Of a DNA stretch of 64,000 nucleotides, positions 17,313-26,036 are shown in pieces (the stretch's first letter is position 1; each line of letters opens with the position of its first letter). Under the pieces are notes generated by a model. The model was not told the origin of the DNA. It was given only the letters and a program-made list of their open reading frames with translations, and made no database searches. The DNA comes from Pseudacidovorax sp. NFM-22 (lineage in GTDB: Bacteria > Pseudomonadota > Gammaproteobacteria > Burkholderiales > Burkholderiaceae_C), in NCBI RefSeq assembly GCF_021401245.1, contig NZ_JACBFY010000006.1:1-64000 (forward strand). Reading direction: 5' to 3'. A program made the translations under genes and the position numbers.

Positions 17313-17744
17313 ATGGACGCCATTCCCGCTTCCATCCATTGCGCGTCGGTGCTGTGCGCCGCCCCCGCCGACCGCGCGCTGGCCTTCCTGGCCGACGGCC
17401 TGGAACTCGGCCGCTGGGCGCTGGGCTGCTGGCAGACCCGCGACGCTGGCGATGGCGTGGTGCAAGGCCATTCGCTGTTCGACGGCGCCGAAGGCTTCGT
17501 GCGGCCGGTGCTCGATGCGGCGCGCGGCAGGGTCACCTATCACGTCGGTGGTGCGCCCGATGCGCTGACGCCCCGCATCCACGCCACGGTCGAGGCCGCG
17601 TCCTTGCCCGGGGCAACGACGCCCGGCTGCCGCATCAGCCTGCATGCCGCGCGCACGCCCGACATGGACGACGCACGCTGGCTGCGCCTGGTGCGCTGCC
17701 ACGAGGTGGAAGTGCTGCTGATCCAGTCACTGCTCGCCCGATGA
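17313..17744 (+). CDS. Small protein, possibly START/SRPBCC fold
   Basis: This 143-aa protein begins 11 bp after the class V enzyme gene. No signal peptide or membrane segment is visible. The pattern (APADRALAFLADGLELGRWALG early, VTYHVGG and PRIHATVEAA strands, long C-terminal helix VEVLLIQSLLAR) recalls SRPBCC-fold ligand-binding proteins, which often sit in aromatic catabolic operons. I do not recognise a specific family, and the assignment is tentative. Confidence 0.6.
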   Translation: MDAIPASIHCASVLCAAPADRALAFLADGLELGRWALGCWQTRDAGDGVVQGHSLFDGAEGFVRPVLDAARGRVTYHVGGAPDALTPRIHATVEAASLPGATTPGCRISLHAARTPDMDDARWLRLVRCHEVEVLLIQSLLAR

Positions 17745-17783
17745 GCTTCTTTTCCACGACGCCATGAACCGAGGACCCCTGCC

Positions 17784-18770
17784 ATGAACCGACGCCAGTT
17801 CAGCCGCCTCTTTCCCGCCGCCTGCGCGCTGCCCGCGCTTTCGTCAGTGCCGCTTGCCGCGGGCGCCAAGCCCTACGGCGGCCCGGTGCGCGTGCTGGTG
17901 GGCTTTCCGCCGGGAGGCGCCACCGACGTGGTGGCCCGTGCCATCGTCGACCGCCTGGGCAAGGCCATGAACGGGCAGGTCTTCGTCATCGACAACAAGC
18001 CCGGCGCCGGCGGCCAGATCGCGGCGCAGGCGCTCAAGGCCGCCGCGCCCGACGGCTCGACCATCATGCTGTCCATCGATCACACGCAGGTCATCGTGCC
18101 GCTCACGATTGCGGCGGCAGGCTATGACGCGGTGCGCGACTTCACGCCGCTGGCCGGCGTGGCCAGCTACTACAACGTGCTGGCGGTGAGTGCGGCCACG
18201 GGGGTGACCTCGATGGCCGAACTCGGCAGCTGGGTCAAGGCCCGGCCCACCGAAGCCAACTACGGCATCCCGGCCGCGGGCAGCGTGCCGCAGTTCATCG
18301 GCCATGTGATCGGCCAGTCGTTCGGCGTGCCGCTGAACTCCGTGCCCTACAAGGGCGGTGCGCCGATGGTGCAGGACCTGCTCGCCGGCCAGATCCCGAT
18401 CGGCATCGCCTCGATGACCGAGCTGATCGAGCACCACCGGGCCGGCAAGGTGCGCATCCTGGCCAGCTCGGGCGAGACGCGCAGCCGCACCGCACCGGAC
18501 ATTCCCACCTTCCGCGAGCTGGGCTTTGCGGGCATCGACAAGAACCCCTGGCTCGCCTTCTTCGGCCCCAAGGGCGTGCCGCCCGAGGTGGTCGAGCCCT
18601 TCGAGCGTGCCGTGCGCACCGTGCTGGCGCAGCCGGACCTGCAGGAGCGGCTGGCCAAGATGGGCAACGAGGTCACGCCCGCGTCCTCCGCCGAGGTGGG
18701 ACGCTGGGTGGTCGAGGCCAACGCCACCTGGGGCAAGGTGATCCGCGATTCGGGCTTCAAGGCGACATGA
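17784..18770 (+). CDS. Bug-family tripartite tricarboxylate transporter substrate-binding protein
   Basis: This 328-aa periplasmic binding protein carries an N-terminal signal with a twin-arginine-like start (MNRRQFSRLFPAA) and the Bug signature VRVLVGFPPGGATDVVARAI and IDNKPGAGGQIAAQ. Such receptors capture carboxylates for TctAB-type permeases or for sensing. No permease genes are nearby, which is common for the numerous Bug genes in Burkholderiales. The gene overlaps the next (Rid) gene by ATGA. Confidence 0.93.
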   Translation: MNRRQFSRLFPAACALPALSSVPLAAGAKPYGGPVRVLVGFPPGGATDVVARAIVDRLGKAMNGQVFVIDNKPGAGGQIAAQALKAAAPDGSTIMLSIDHTQVIVPLTIAAAGYDAVRDFTPLAGVASYYNVLAVSAATGVTSMAELGSWVKARPTEANYGIPAAGSVPQFIGHVIGQSFGVPLNSVPYKGGAPMVQDLLAGQIPIGIASMTELIEHHRAGKVRILASSGETRSRTAPDIPTFRELGFAGIDKNPWLAFFGPKGVPPEVVEPFERAVRTVLAQPDLQERLAKMGNEVTPASSAEVGRWVVEANATWGKVIRDSGFKAT

Positions 18771-19153
18771 GCGGCCGCCGCTTCATCCTGAGCGGCTCGC
18801 GCTGGGAAGAGCTGGCCGGCTATGCACGGGCGGTGGTCGACGGCCGATGGGTCTTCGTCTCCGGCACCGTGGGACAGGACTTCCGCACCGGCCGCTTTCC
18901 CGAGGGCGCCGAAGCCCAGGCCGAACTGGCGCTCGACACCATCGGCGATGCGCTTGCCGAGGCGGGCGCGGGCTTCGACGACGTGGTGCGCGTGCGCGTC
19001 TACGTGCCCGACCGCGGCGATGTGGTGGCCGTCAGCCAGGCGTTGCGGCGGCGCCTGGGCGACAACCGCCCGGCCAACACCACCGTGTGCAGCCCGCTCG
19101 CCGTGGAGGGCGCACGGGTCGAGATCGAAGTGACCGCCCGGCGCAACGCCTGA
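18767..19153 (+). CDS. Rid-family (YjgF/YER057c/UK114) protein lacking the RidA arginine
   Basis: This 128-aa trimer-forming-family protein keeps the VFVSGTVGQD and VVRVRVYVPD blocks and VEIEVTA at the C-terminus. The position after PA, which in RidA is Arg (PAR) and needed for imine/enamine deaminase activity, is Asn here (RPANTTV). It therefore belongs to a Rid subfamily other than RidA and may not be an imine deaminase. It is coupled to the Bug gene by an ATGA overlap. Confidence 0.9.
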   Translation: MSGRRFILSGSRWEELAGYARAVVDGRWVFVSGTVGQDFRTGRFPEGAEAQAELALDTIGDALAEAGAGFDDVVRVRVYVPDRGDVVAVSQALRRRLGDNRPANTTVCSPLAVEGARVEIEVTARRNA

Positions 19154-19181
19154 GCTTCTCCCTCCCAACCAGGACCCACCG

Positions 19182-19979
19182 ATGAGCCTACTGACCCAGC
19201 TTGCCGCGGCGATGCGCGCGCAGACCATCCGCACCATCGACCTCACCCACACCTTGAGCGAAGACTTTCCGCCGCTGCAGCTGCCGCCCCAGTTCGGCCA
19301 GGTGGCGGCGTTCAAGAAGGAGCGCATCTCGCGCTACGACGAAGCCGGCCCGGGCTGGTACTGGAACAACTTCTCCTGCGGCGAGCACACGGGCACGCAT
19401 TTCGACGCGCCCGCCCACTGGGTGAGCGGCCGCGACCATGCGGGCAACACCGTCGACACCATCGCACCCGCGCAGTTCATCGCGCCCGCCGTGGTGGTCG
19501 ATGCCAGTGCGCAGGTGGCCGAGAACGACGACTGGCTGCTGACGGTGGAGTTCCTGCAGGAATGGGAGTCGACGCACGGCCGCATCCCGAAGGGCGCCTG
19601 GGTGCTGCTGCGCACCGACTGGTCGAAGCGCCTGGCCGACCCGGCCGCCTTCGTGAACATGCGTGAGGACGGCGCGCACACGCCCGGCCCCACGCAGGCG
19701 GCGGTGGAATGGCTGATCCGCGAGCGCGAGGTGCACGGCTTCGGCGTGGAGACCATCAACACCGACGCCGGCCAGTCCTATGCCTGGCCGCTGGCCTACC
19801 CCTGCCACACGCTGATGCACGGCGCCAACCGCTACGGCCTGCAGTGCCTGCGCAACCTCGACCAGCTGCCGCCCACTGGCGCACTGATCATCTCGGCACC
19901 GCTCAAGATCGAGGAAGGCTCGGGCAGTCCGCTGCGGGTGCTGGCGCTGGTCGAGGCGCCCGACGCAGCGGCTGCGTAG
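19182..19979 (+). CDS. Cyclase-family metal-dependent hydrolase (kynurenine-formamidase-like)
   Basis: This 265-aa protein carries the metal site of the cyclase/KynB superfamily, HTGTHFDAPAHW (about residue 67), and a distal INTDAGQSYAWPLAYPCH block. Members hydrolyse amide or ester bonds, for example N-formylkynurenine or isatin. With the class V PLP enzyme upstream it could form a two-step, kynurenine-like route, but this is inference. Its 3' end overlaps the convergent RlmN-like gene by 77 bp. Confidence 0.88.
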   Translation: MSLLTQLAAAMRAQTIRTIDLTHTLSEDFPPLQLPPQFGQVAAFKKERISRYDEAGPGWYWNNFSCGEHTGTHFDAPAHWVSGRDHAGNTVDTIAPAQFIAPAVVVDASAQVAENDDWLLTVEFLQEWESTHGRIPKGAWVLLRTDWSKRLADPAAFVNMREDGAHTPGPTQAAVEWLIREREVHGFGVETINTDAGQSYAWPLAYPCHTLMHGANRYGLQCLRNLDQLPPTGALIISAPLKIEEGSGSPLRVLALVEAPDAAAA

Positions 19980-20979
19980 CGCCACCCAGCGCGCGCGCCC
20001 TCAACTGCCCGCATCCGCCATCCACATCCTGCCCGGCGGAATGCCGCAGCTTGGTCAGGATGCCGCGCTCGTGCAGCGCGCGCGCCATGCGTTCGCAATG
20101 TGCGAGGTCGGGCCGCGTGAAGCCGCTGCCTTCCACGCTGTTGAAGGGAATGAGGTTGAGCACGCCCCAGCGGCCGCGCAGCAGGTGCACCAGGCCCTCG
20201 ATGTCCTCGGGCCGGTCGTTGATGCCTTCGAGCAGCGTCCACTGGTACTGCACCGGGTAGCCGCTGGCGCGGGCGTAGGCGTCTGCCGCTTCGACCAACT
20301 GCTCGGGCGTGAGGTCGGGCGCGCGCGGCAGCAGGCGGCGGCGCAGCGCGGCATCGGTGGTGTGCAGCGACAGGGCCAGCGCCGGCCGCACCGTCTGCCG
20401 GTGCAGCCGCTCGAAGGCGCGCGGATCGCCCACCGTCGAGAAGACCAGGTTCTTGTGGCCCACGTTGCCCACGGTGCCCAGGAAGTCGATGGCCTCCAGC
20501 ACGCCGTCGAGGTTGTGCGAGGGCTCGCCCATGCCCATGAACACCACGCGGCTCACCGGCCGCCGGGCCCGTGCCAAAGCCACCTGGGCCACGATCTCGG
20601 CGCTGCGCACCTGGCGCAACAGGCCGGCCTGGCCGGTCATGCAGAACTGGCAGCCCACGGCGCAGCCCACCTGCGACGAGACGCACACGCCGCCGCGCGG
20701 CAGCAGCACGCTTTCCACCGTCTGGCCATCGGCCAGGCCCACCAGCAGGCGCTCGGAGCCATCCGCGCCGGGGTGCACCGCCTGCACGCGCGCCAGCGCC
20801 GCCAGCTCGGCGTCGATGGCAGGCAGTTCGGCCAGCAGGCCGGCGGGGAAGTAGCGGGCGGTCGGTCGCTTGCCGCCATCGCGCGGCAGCGCCTGCGACC
20901 AGGTACGCAGGATGCGGTGCTCGTGACTGGGCCCGGCGCCGGCGGCGCGCAGGCGAAGGCGCAGGTCGTGGAGGTGCAT
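19903..20979 (-). CDS. RlmN/Cfr-like radical SAM RNA methyltransferase
   Basis: This 358-aa protein matches the RlmN family, which methylates C2 of an adenosine in 23S rRNA and some tRNAs. The [4Fe-4S] motif CAVGCQFC is preceded by the upstream Cys of GVCVSSQVGC. The methyl-transfer Cys near the C-terminus is kept in GQDVDGGCGQL, so both mechanistic cysteines of RlmN/Cfr are present. VVFMGMGEPSHNLD is also typical. After that motif come about 30 Pro/Ala/Arg-rich residues, encoded in part over the convergent cyclase gene. It may be a paralogue of a housekeeping RlmN elsewhere. Confidence 0.88.
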   Translation of the reverse strand: MHLHDLRLRLRAAGAGPSHEHRILRTWSQALPRDGGKRPTARYFPAGLLAELPAIDAELAALARVQAVHPGADGSERLLVGLADGQTVESVLLPRGGVCVSSQVGCAVGCQFCMTGQAGLLRQVRSAEIVAQVALARARRPVSRVVFMGMGEPSHNLDGVLEAIDFLGTVGNVGHKNLVFSTVGDPRAFERLHRQTVRPALALSLHTTDAALRRRLLPRAPDLTPEQLVEAADAYARASGYPVQYQWTLLEGINDRPEDIEGLVHLLRGRWGVLNLIPFNSVEGSGFTRPDLAHCERMARALHERGILTKLRHSAGQDVDGGCGQLRARALGGATQPLRRAPRPAPAPAADCPSLPRS

Positions 20980-21040
20980 GGGAGCGAGGAGGAAGGCGGC
21001 GATGCTAGCGCGCCAACCCTCGGCCCCGCACCGGCACGGC

Positions 21041-22069
21041 CTATCCGCCGGTCACCGACATGTGGCGCACCAGCCGCACGGGCTGTTCGCGGCCGGTGAT
21101 CCGGAAGTCGTGGCCCTGTGGCTTTCGCGCGATGGCACCGTCGATGGCGGCGTGCAGCGCATCGTCGCTGGCCGAGGCGCGCAGCGCGCTTCGCAGGTCG
21201 GTGCCGTCCTCATGGCCCAGGCAGGTGTGGAGCATGCCCATGGCGGTGACGCGCACGCGGTTGCAGTCGCCGCAGAAGTGCTGCGTGAGCGGCGTGATGA
21301 AGCCCAGCAGGCCGCCGGTCTGCGCCACGCGCGCATAGCGGGCCGGGCCGCCGCTGCGCTCGGCCACGTCGACCAGTGTCCAGCGCTGCGCGATCTGCCG
21401 GCGCAGCGCCGCGAGGCTCAGGAAGCCGTCCGCCCGGTCCATGCCGGTGTCGCCCAGCGGCATGGTCTCGATGAGCGTCAGCGCCATGCCCCGGCCATGT
21501 GCGAAGGCGATCAGGTCGTGAATCTCGTGCTCGGTGCTGCCGCGCAGCGCGACGGCATTGAGCTTGACGGCCAGGCCCGCGGCCAGCGCGGCGTCGATGC
21601 CGTCCAGCACCGCCTGCAGCGAGCCGCCGCGCGTGAGCTGCGCGAAGCGATCGGCATCGAGCGTGTCGAGCGAGATGTTGATGCGCCGCACGCCGGCCGC
21701 GGCCAGGCCTTCGGCCAGCTGCGGCAGGCGGGTGCCGTTGGTGGTGAGCGTCAGCTCGTCCAGGGCGCCGTCGCGCAGGCAAGGCGACAGGCTCTCGAAC
21801 AGCGAGAGGATGCCGCGGCGCACCAGCGGCTCGCCGCCGGTGATGCGCAGCTTGCGCACGCCCTGTCGCATGAAGGCGCGCGCCACGCGCTCCAGCTCTT
21901 CCAGCGACAGCAGCTCCGGGCTGGGCTGGAACTGCATGTGCTGCGGCATGCAGTAGACGCAGCGCAGGTTGCAGCGGTCGGTGACCGACAGTCGCAGGTA
22001 GCGCACGGCGCGGCCGAAGGGGTCGACCAGTGGCGGCAGCGCGCCGCGGCTGCGGGTGTCCATCAGCAT
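21041..22069 (-). CDS. moaA: GTP 3',8-cyclase MoaA
   Basis: This 342-aa radical SAM enzyme makes the first intermediate of molybdenum cofactor synthesis from GTP. Both Fe-S clusters are encoded: CNLRCVYC near residue 33 and FCGDCNRVRVTAMG with a later Cys (LHTC) near residue 265. LRITGGEPLVRR and the C-terminal Gly-Gly are also typical. The start is 22069 or the in-frame ATG at 22063, which forms a TGATG with the upstream reductase stop. It is the last gene of the Mo-enzyme operon. Confidence 0.94.
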   Translation of the reverse strand: MLMDTRSRGALPPLVDPFGRAVRYLRLSVTDRCNLRCVYCMPQHMQFQPSPELLSLEELERVARAFMRQGVRKLRITGGEPLVRRGILSLFESLSPCLRDGALDELTLTTNGTRLPQLAEGLAAAGVRRINISLDTLDADRFAQLTRGGSLQAVLDGIDAALAAGLAVKLNAVALRGSTEHEIHDLIAFAHGRGMALTLIETMPLGDTGMDRADGFLSLAALRRQIAQRWTLVDVAERSGGPARYARVAQTGGLLGFITPLTQHFCGDCNRVRVTAMGMLHTCLGHEDGTDLRSALRASASDDALHAAIDGAIARKPQGHDFRITGREQPVRLVRHMSVTGG

Positions 22070-23397
22070 GCGGCCACCTCCGGGCGAGCGGCGGCCCGCA
22101 TCGCGTCCATGTCCACGAACTTCTCGCGTGGCTTGCCCAGGGCGGTGCCGCGGGCCACTTCGGCACGGTCGATGCGCTGCCAGGCGCCATGGTCCACCGC
22201 CCGTTCGCCGGCGGCCTGCATGGCAGGGGTGGGCGCCACTGGCCGCTCGCGCAGCAGGGGCAGGTCGGCCAGCACCGCTTCGGCCGTCTGCATGCCGCAG
22301 GCGCGGTTGCTGCCGATGGTGCCCTGCGGGCCGCGCTTGGCCCAGCCGCAGACATACAGGCCGGCGACGGGACGGCCGGCTTCGGTGATGCGTCCGTGCG
22401 CGTTGGCATGCACGCCTCGTGCCGCGTCGTAGGGCACGCCCGGCAGCGGCAGCGCGCGTCGGCCCACGCTGGCAAAGACCAGGCCGCAGTCCAGCGTCAG
22501 CTCGCCGCCGGCCGGGGCATCCGGTGCACGGACGAAGTGCATGGCCTGCACCCGCCCGTGGCCACTGATGGCGGCCGGCGCCAGGTGGAAGCGGAACACG
22601 CAGCGCCGCGACTGCGCGGGCACATGTGTCGAAAAGCCTTGCAGCAGTTGGATCGCCGCGCGGCCTTCGGCATCTGCGTCCGGCACCGGGTCGAAGCTGT
22701 GCGCCGTCCAGTCGCTGCCGTCCAGCAACGCGTCGCAGCCGGCCAGGGTGCCGAACTCGTGCAGTTCCTTGGGCGAGAAGCGCGTCTGCGCCGGGCCGCG
22801 GCGGCCCACCACCACCACCTCGCGAACGCGGCTGTCGGCCAGGGCGTCCAGGGCGTAGGCGGCGATGTCGGTGCGGCGCAATTCGTCCACCGGCCGCAGC
22901 AGGATGCGCGCGACGTCCAGCGCCACGTTGCCGTGGCCCACCACCACGGCCCGCTCGGCCGAGAGGTCGAAGCGGCAGTCGCGCTGGTCGGGATGGCCGT
23001 TGTACCAGCCGACGAAGTCGCCTGCCGCGTGGCAGCCGGGCAGGTCCTCGCCGGCAATGCCGAGCCGCCGGCTCTGCGCGGCGCCGGTGGCCAGCACCAC
23101 CGCGTGGTAGCTGCGGTGCAGATCGTCCAGCGTCACGTCCTGGCCCAGCGCCACGCCGCCCAGGAAGCGCAGGCCGGGCATGGCGGCGATGCGTTCGAAC
23201 ACGGCGCTCACCTGCTTGAGCTTGGGATGGTCCGGCGCCACGCCGTAGCGCACCAGGCCATGCGGCACGGGCAGGCGTTCGATCAGGTCCACCTGCAGGC
23301 CGGAGATGCCGGCGCGCAGCAGCGCCTCGGCGGTGTAGAAGCCGCTGGGACCGGCGCCGACGACGGCGATGCGGGGGGCGAGGGGCGGGGCACTCAT
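22063..23397 (-). CDS. FAD-dependent ferredoxin/adrenodoxin reductase-like enzyme (FprA type)
   Basis: This 444-aa NAD(P)H-linked flavoprotein resembles adrenodoxin reductase and FprA, which reduce ferredoxins. The FAD site is VVGAGPSGFYTAEAL at the N-terminus, followed by VPHGLVRYGVAPDHP, the NADP site VVVGHGNVALDVARILL and the C-terminal GWAKRGPQGTIGSN. It overlaps the ferredoxin gene stop (ATGA) and the moaA start, so it is translationally coupled to both. It probably passes electrons between NADPH and the adjacent 7Fe ferredoxin. Confidence 0.92.
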   Translation of the reverse strand: MSAPPLAPRIAVVGAGPSGFYTAEALLRAGISGLQVDLIERLPVPHGLVRYGVAPDHPKLKQVSAVFERIAAMPGLRFLGGVALGQDVTLDDLHRSYHAVVLATGAAQSRRLGIAGEDLPGCHAAGDFVGWYNGHPDQRDCRFDLSAERAVVVGHGNVALDVARILLRPVDELRRTDIAAYALDALADSRVREVVVVGRRGPAQTRFSPKELHEFGTLAGCDALLDGSDWTAHSFDPVPDADAEGRAAIQLLQGFSTHVPAQSRRCVFRFHLAPAAISGHGRVQAMHFVRAPDAPAGGELTLDCGLVFASVGRRALPLPGVPYDAARGVHANAHGRITEAGRPVAGLYVCGWAKRGPQGTIGSNRACGMQTAEAVLADLPLLRERPVAPTPAMQAAGERAVDHGAWQRIDRAEVARGTALGKPREKFVDMDAMRAAARPEVAAC

Positions 23398-23699
23398 GCG
23401 CCTGCGCCCTGCGGCAGCGCTGGCGCGCCCGGCAGCGGCGGCAGGCGCTGCGTGAGAACCGGCGTCAGCGCGGCGCGTTCGCGGTTGATGCCGATCCATT
23501 CCTTCTTGTCCGCAGCCAGCAGGAAGTCCGCCTGGATGGCGCCGACCGGGCAGATGGGCACGCAGCCGCCGCAGTCGATGCAGTGGTCGGGGTCGATGTA
23601 GGTCATGCGTTCGTCGACGTGGAAGCACTCCACGGGACAGACGGTGACGCATTCGGTGTAGCGGCAGCCGCTGCACAGGTCGGTGACGACGTAGGCCAT
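23394..23699 (-). CDS. 7Fe ferredoxin (FdxA type)
   Basis: This 101-aa protein carries the pattern of a [3Fe-4S][4Fe-4S] ferredoxin: CSGCRYTECVTVCPVECF and CIDCGGCVPICPVGAI. It lies between the Mo oxidoreductase and the reductase genes, 18 bp after the former. It most likely shuttles electrons between those two enzymes. The Pro/Ala-rich tail (LPPLPGAPALPQGAGA) is longer than in minimal ferredoxins. Confidence 0.93.
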   Translation of the reverse strand: MAYVVTDLCSGCRYTECVTVCPVECFHVDERMTYIDPDHCIDCGGCVPICPVGAIQADFLLAADKKEWIGINRERAALTPVLTQRLPPLPGAPALPQGAGA

Positions 23700-23717
23700 G
23701 GGTTCTCCGTCTTCCGC

Positions 23718-25844
23718 TCAGAGGGCCGCGACCTGGACCAGCGTGTCCGAGAAGGTCGGCGCCCGCCCCAGGTCGGCGAACACCGCCGGTGTGATCGCAT
23801 GCACGTTGCCGGTGCCGCGGCTGCTGCGGTGCCAGTAGCCCGAGGGCGCCACCACCAGGCCCGGCATCACATCGGCCGACAGGGTGGCCTTGGCCTCGAA
23901 GGCGCCGCGGTCGTTGAACACGCGGATCGGCGTGCCGGCCTCGATGCCGCGGCGGCTGGCGTCTTCCGGATGCAGCAGCACCAGCTGCTCTTCGCCGGCC
24001 TGCATCTGCTGCGCCGGCAGGTTGCCGAAGTTGGAGTTGAGGAAGGCATGGCTCTTGGGCGAGATCAGGCTCAGCGGGTAGCGCTCGGCCAGTGCCGGCG
24101 CGGTGGCCGGGGTCTCGTTGGGCCGGATGTAGTGCGGCAGCGGGTCCACCGGCTCGCCCGACTGGTCGGCGCCGTAGCCCTGGCGGAACAGCGGCGCGAC
24201 GAAGTTGCCGCCTTCGGCCAATGAGGACTTGAATTCGCACTTGCCCGAGGGCGTCGGAAAGTTGCCCTCGCGGTGCGGCGCCCAGTCGGCCGCGGCGGGC
24301 ATGGACAGGCGCATGTAGCCGCGCGCCTTGAGCGCGTCCAGCGTGATGCCCTGCATCACGGGGCTCGCCCAGTCCATGGACTCCGCGATCATCTGCGCGT
24401 CGCTGCGCTGGAAGAAGGGGTCGTCGATGCCCAGCGCCTTCGCCAGGCGGCGGAAGAGTTCGGTGTTGGGGACCGCCTCGCCCAGCGGCGCGATGGCCGC
24501 GTTGTTGTACGTCAGGTAGAGGTGCCCCCACGAGAACATGATGTCCTCCTGCTCCAGCTGCGTGGTGGCGGGCAGCACGATGTCGGCATAGCGCGCCGTG
24601 TCGGTCATGAAGTGCTCGCTGACCACGGTGAACAGGTCATCGCGCATCAGGCCCTGGGCGATCTTGTCCTGCTCGCACACCATGGCCATGGGGTTGGCGT
24701 TGTAGACGAAGAGGGCGCGGATGGGTGGCCCCGACGGCAGCTCGCCGTTGAGCGCCGGGCCCAGTCGCCAGCTGTTGATCACGCGCATCGAGGCCGGCTG
24801 CAGGTCGGGCCGCATCAGGCCCGGCCAGTTGACCGGAAAGGCCCAGATGGGCAGCTGCAGCAGGCCGCCGCCCACCTGCTTCCAGGCGCCGATCAGCGCC
24901 GGCAGGCAGGAGATGGCGCGCACCGTCTGGCCGCCGCCCGCATGGCGCTCCACCGCCACGCCGATGCGGATCACCGCGGGTGGCGTGCTGGCGTATTCAC
25001 GCGTGAGCCTGAGGATGTCCTCGACCGGAATGCCCGTCTCCTCGGCCGCGAATTCGGGCGTGTATTGCGCCACGCGCTCGGCCAGCTCGTCGAAGCCGAC
25101 CGTGTGCTGCGCGATGTAGTCGCGGTCCAGCCGGCCTTCCTGGATCAGGATGTGCGCCATGGCCAGCGCCAGTGCGCCGTCGGTGCCGGGCCGGATGGGG
25201 ATGTGCCAGTCGGCCAGCCGCGCGGTGCGCGTGCGCACCGGGTCGATCACCACCAGCTTGGCCCCGTTCTTCCTGGCCTGCTCGATGAAGGGCCAGTGGT
25301 GCGAGTTGGTGCTGAGCGTGTTGCAGGCCCACAGGATGATGTAGCGCGAATGCACGAAGCTCTCCGGGTCCACGCCCGGCGTGTGGCCGATGGTCATCAT
25401 GTAGGCGGTGCACGAGCCCGAGTCGCAGAAGGTGCGCTCGCACACGGTGGCGCCCAGCTTGTTGAACAGCGGATCGCCCACGTTCAGCCCGTTGAGGATG
25501 CCCTGCGTGCCCAGGTAGCTGTAGGGCAGGATGGCCTGCGGCCCGTCCTGCGCGATGACGTCCTTGAAGCGGGCGGCGATCTCGGCCACGGCTTCGTCCC
25601 AGCCGATGCGCTCGAACTGCCCACTGCCCTTGGGGCCGGTGCGCCGCATGGGGTAGAGCAGGCGCTGGTCGCTGTAGACGCGGTCCTGGTAGTTGTTGAC
25701 CTTCACACACAGCCGGCCACGGGTGAAGGGGTGCTCGGGATTGCCGCGCACGGCGATGGCCTTGCCATCTTCGACCGTGGTGATGAGGGAGCAGGTGTCG
25801 GGGCAGTCATGCGGGCAGGCGCCCATCACGGTGGTGCGGGTCAT
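23718..25844 (-). CDS. Molybdopterin (bis-MGD) oxidoreductase with N-terminal [4Fe-4S] site
   Basis: This 708-aa protein belongs to the DMSO-reductase superfamily. The N-terminal Fe-S motif is CPHDCPDTC plus a fourth Cys in RGRLCVKVNNY. MGD-binding regions follow (YLGTQGILNG, LWACNTLSTNSHHW, and C-terminal PSGYWHRSSRGTGNVH). The segment CERTFCDSGSC covers the expected Mo-ligand region, but I cannot decide the ligand by eye. No Tat signal is present, so it is cytoplasmic. It is the first gene of an operon with ferredoxin, reductase and moaA. The substrate is unknown. Confidence 0.92.
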   Translation of the reverse strand: MTRTTVMGACPHDCPDTCSLITTVEDGKAIAVRGNPEHPFTRGRLCVKVNNYQDRVYSDQRLLYPMRRTGPKGSGQFERIGWDEAVAEIAARFKDVIAQDGPQAILPYSYLGTQGILNGLNVGDPLFNKLGATVCERTFCDSGSCTAYMMTIGHTPGVDPESFVHSRYIILWACNTLSTNSHHWPFIEQARKNGAKLVVIDPVRTRTARLADWHIPIRPGTDGALALAMAHILIQEGRLDRDYIAQHTVGFDELAERVAQYTPEFAAEETGIPVEDILRLTREYASTPPAVIRIGVAVERHAGGGQTVRAISCLPALIGAWKQVGGGLLQLPIWAFPVNWPGLMRPDLQPASMRVINSWRLGPALNGELPSGPPIRALFVYNANPMAMVCEQDKIAQGLMRDDLFTVVSEHFMTDTARYADIVLPATTQLEQEDIMFSWGHLYLTYNNAAIAPLGEAVPNTELFRRLAKALGIDDPFFQRSDAQMIAESMDWASPVMQGITLDALKARGYMRLSMPAAADWAPHREGNFPTPSGKCEFKSSLAEGGNFVAPLFRQGYGADQSGEPVDPLPHYIRPNETPATAPALAERYPLSLISPKSHAFLNSNFGNLPAQQMQAGEEQLVLLHPEDASRRGIEAGTPIRVFNDRGAFEAKATLSADVMPGLVVAPSGYWHRSSRGTGNVHAITPAVFADLGRAPTFSDTLVQVAAL

Positions 25845-25961
25845 GGCGTTCCTTTCGCTCGTCGGCGCATCGGTGGGATGGCTGCAAGTCTGGCGAGCCA
25901 GGGCCCGGAATCCCTTGTCCGGGTTTGCTCTGTTCTTGTCCTCGTCGGCTGCTTCGACGAT

Positions 25962-25982
25962 TGGCATGGAATCTGCGTGCCA
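25962..25982. promoter_or_regulatory. Inverted repeat TGGCATG-N7-CGTGCCA between the Mo operon and araC
   Basis: Two 7-bp arms (25962-25968 and 25976-25982) are complementary except for one position. The site lies 118 bp upstream of the oxidoreductase and 55 bp upstream of the AraC start. It is a candidate operator. The same bases read as a sigma-54-like -24/-12 element towards araC (TGGCATGGAATCTGC). Confidence 0.4.
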
Positions 25983-26036
25983 CGCCCCCACGTCTGCACG
26001 CCCGCCGTCGCGGCGCAGCGACAACCTGCCAGCACC

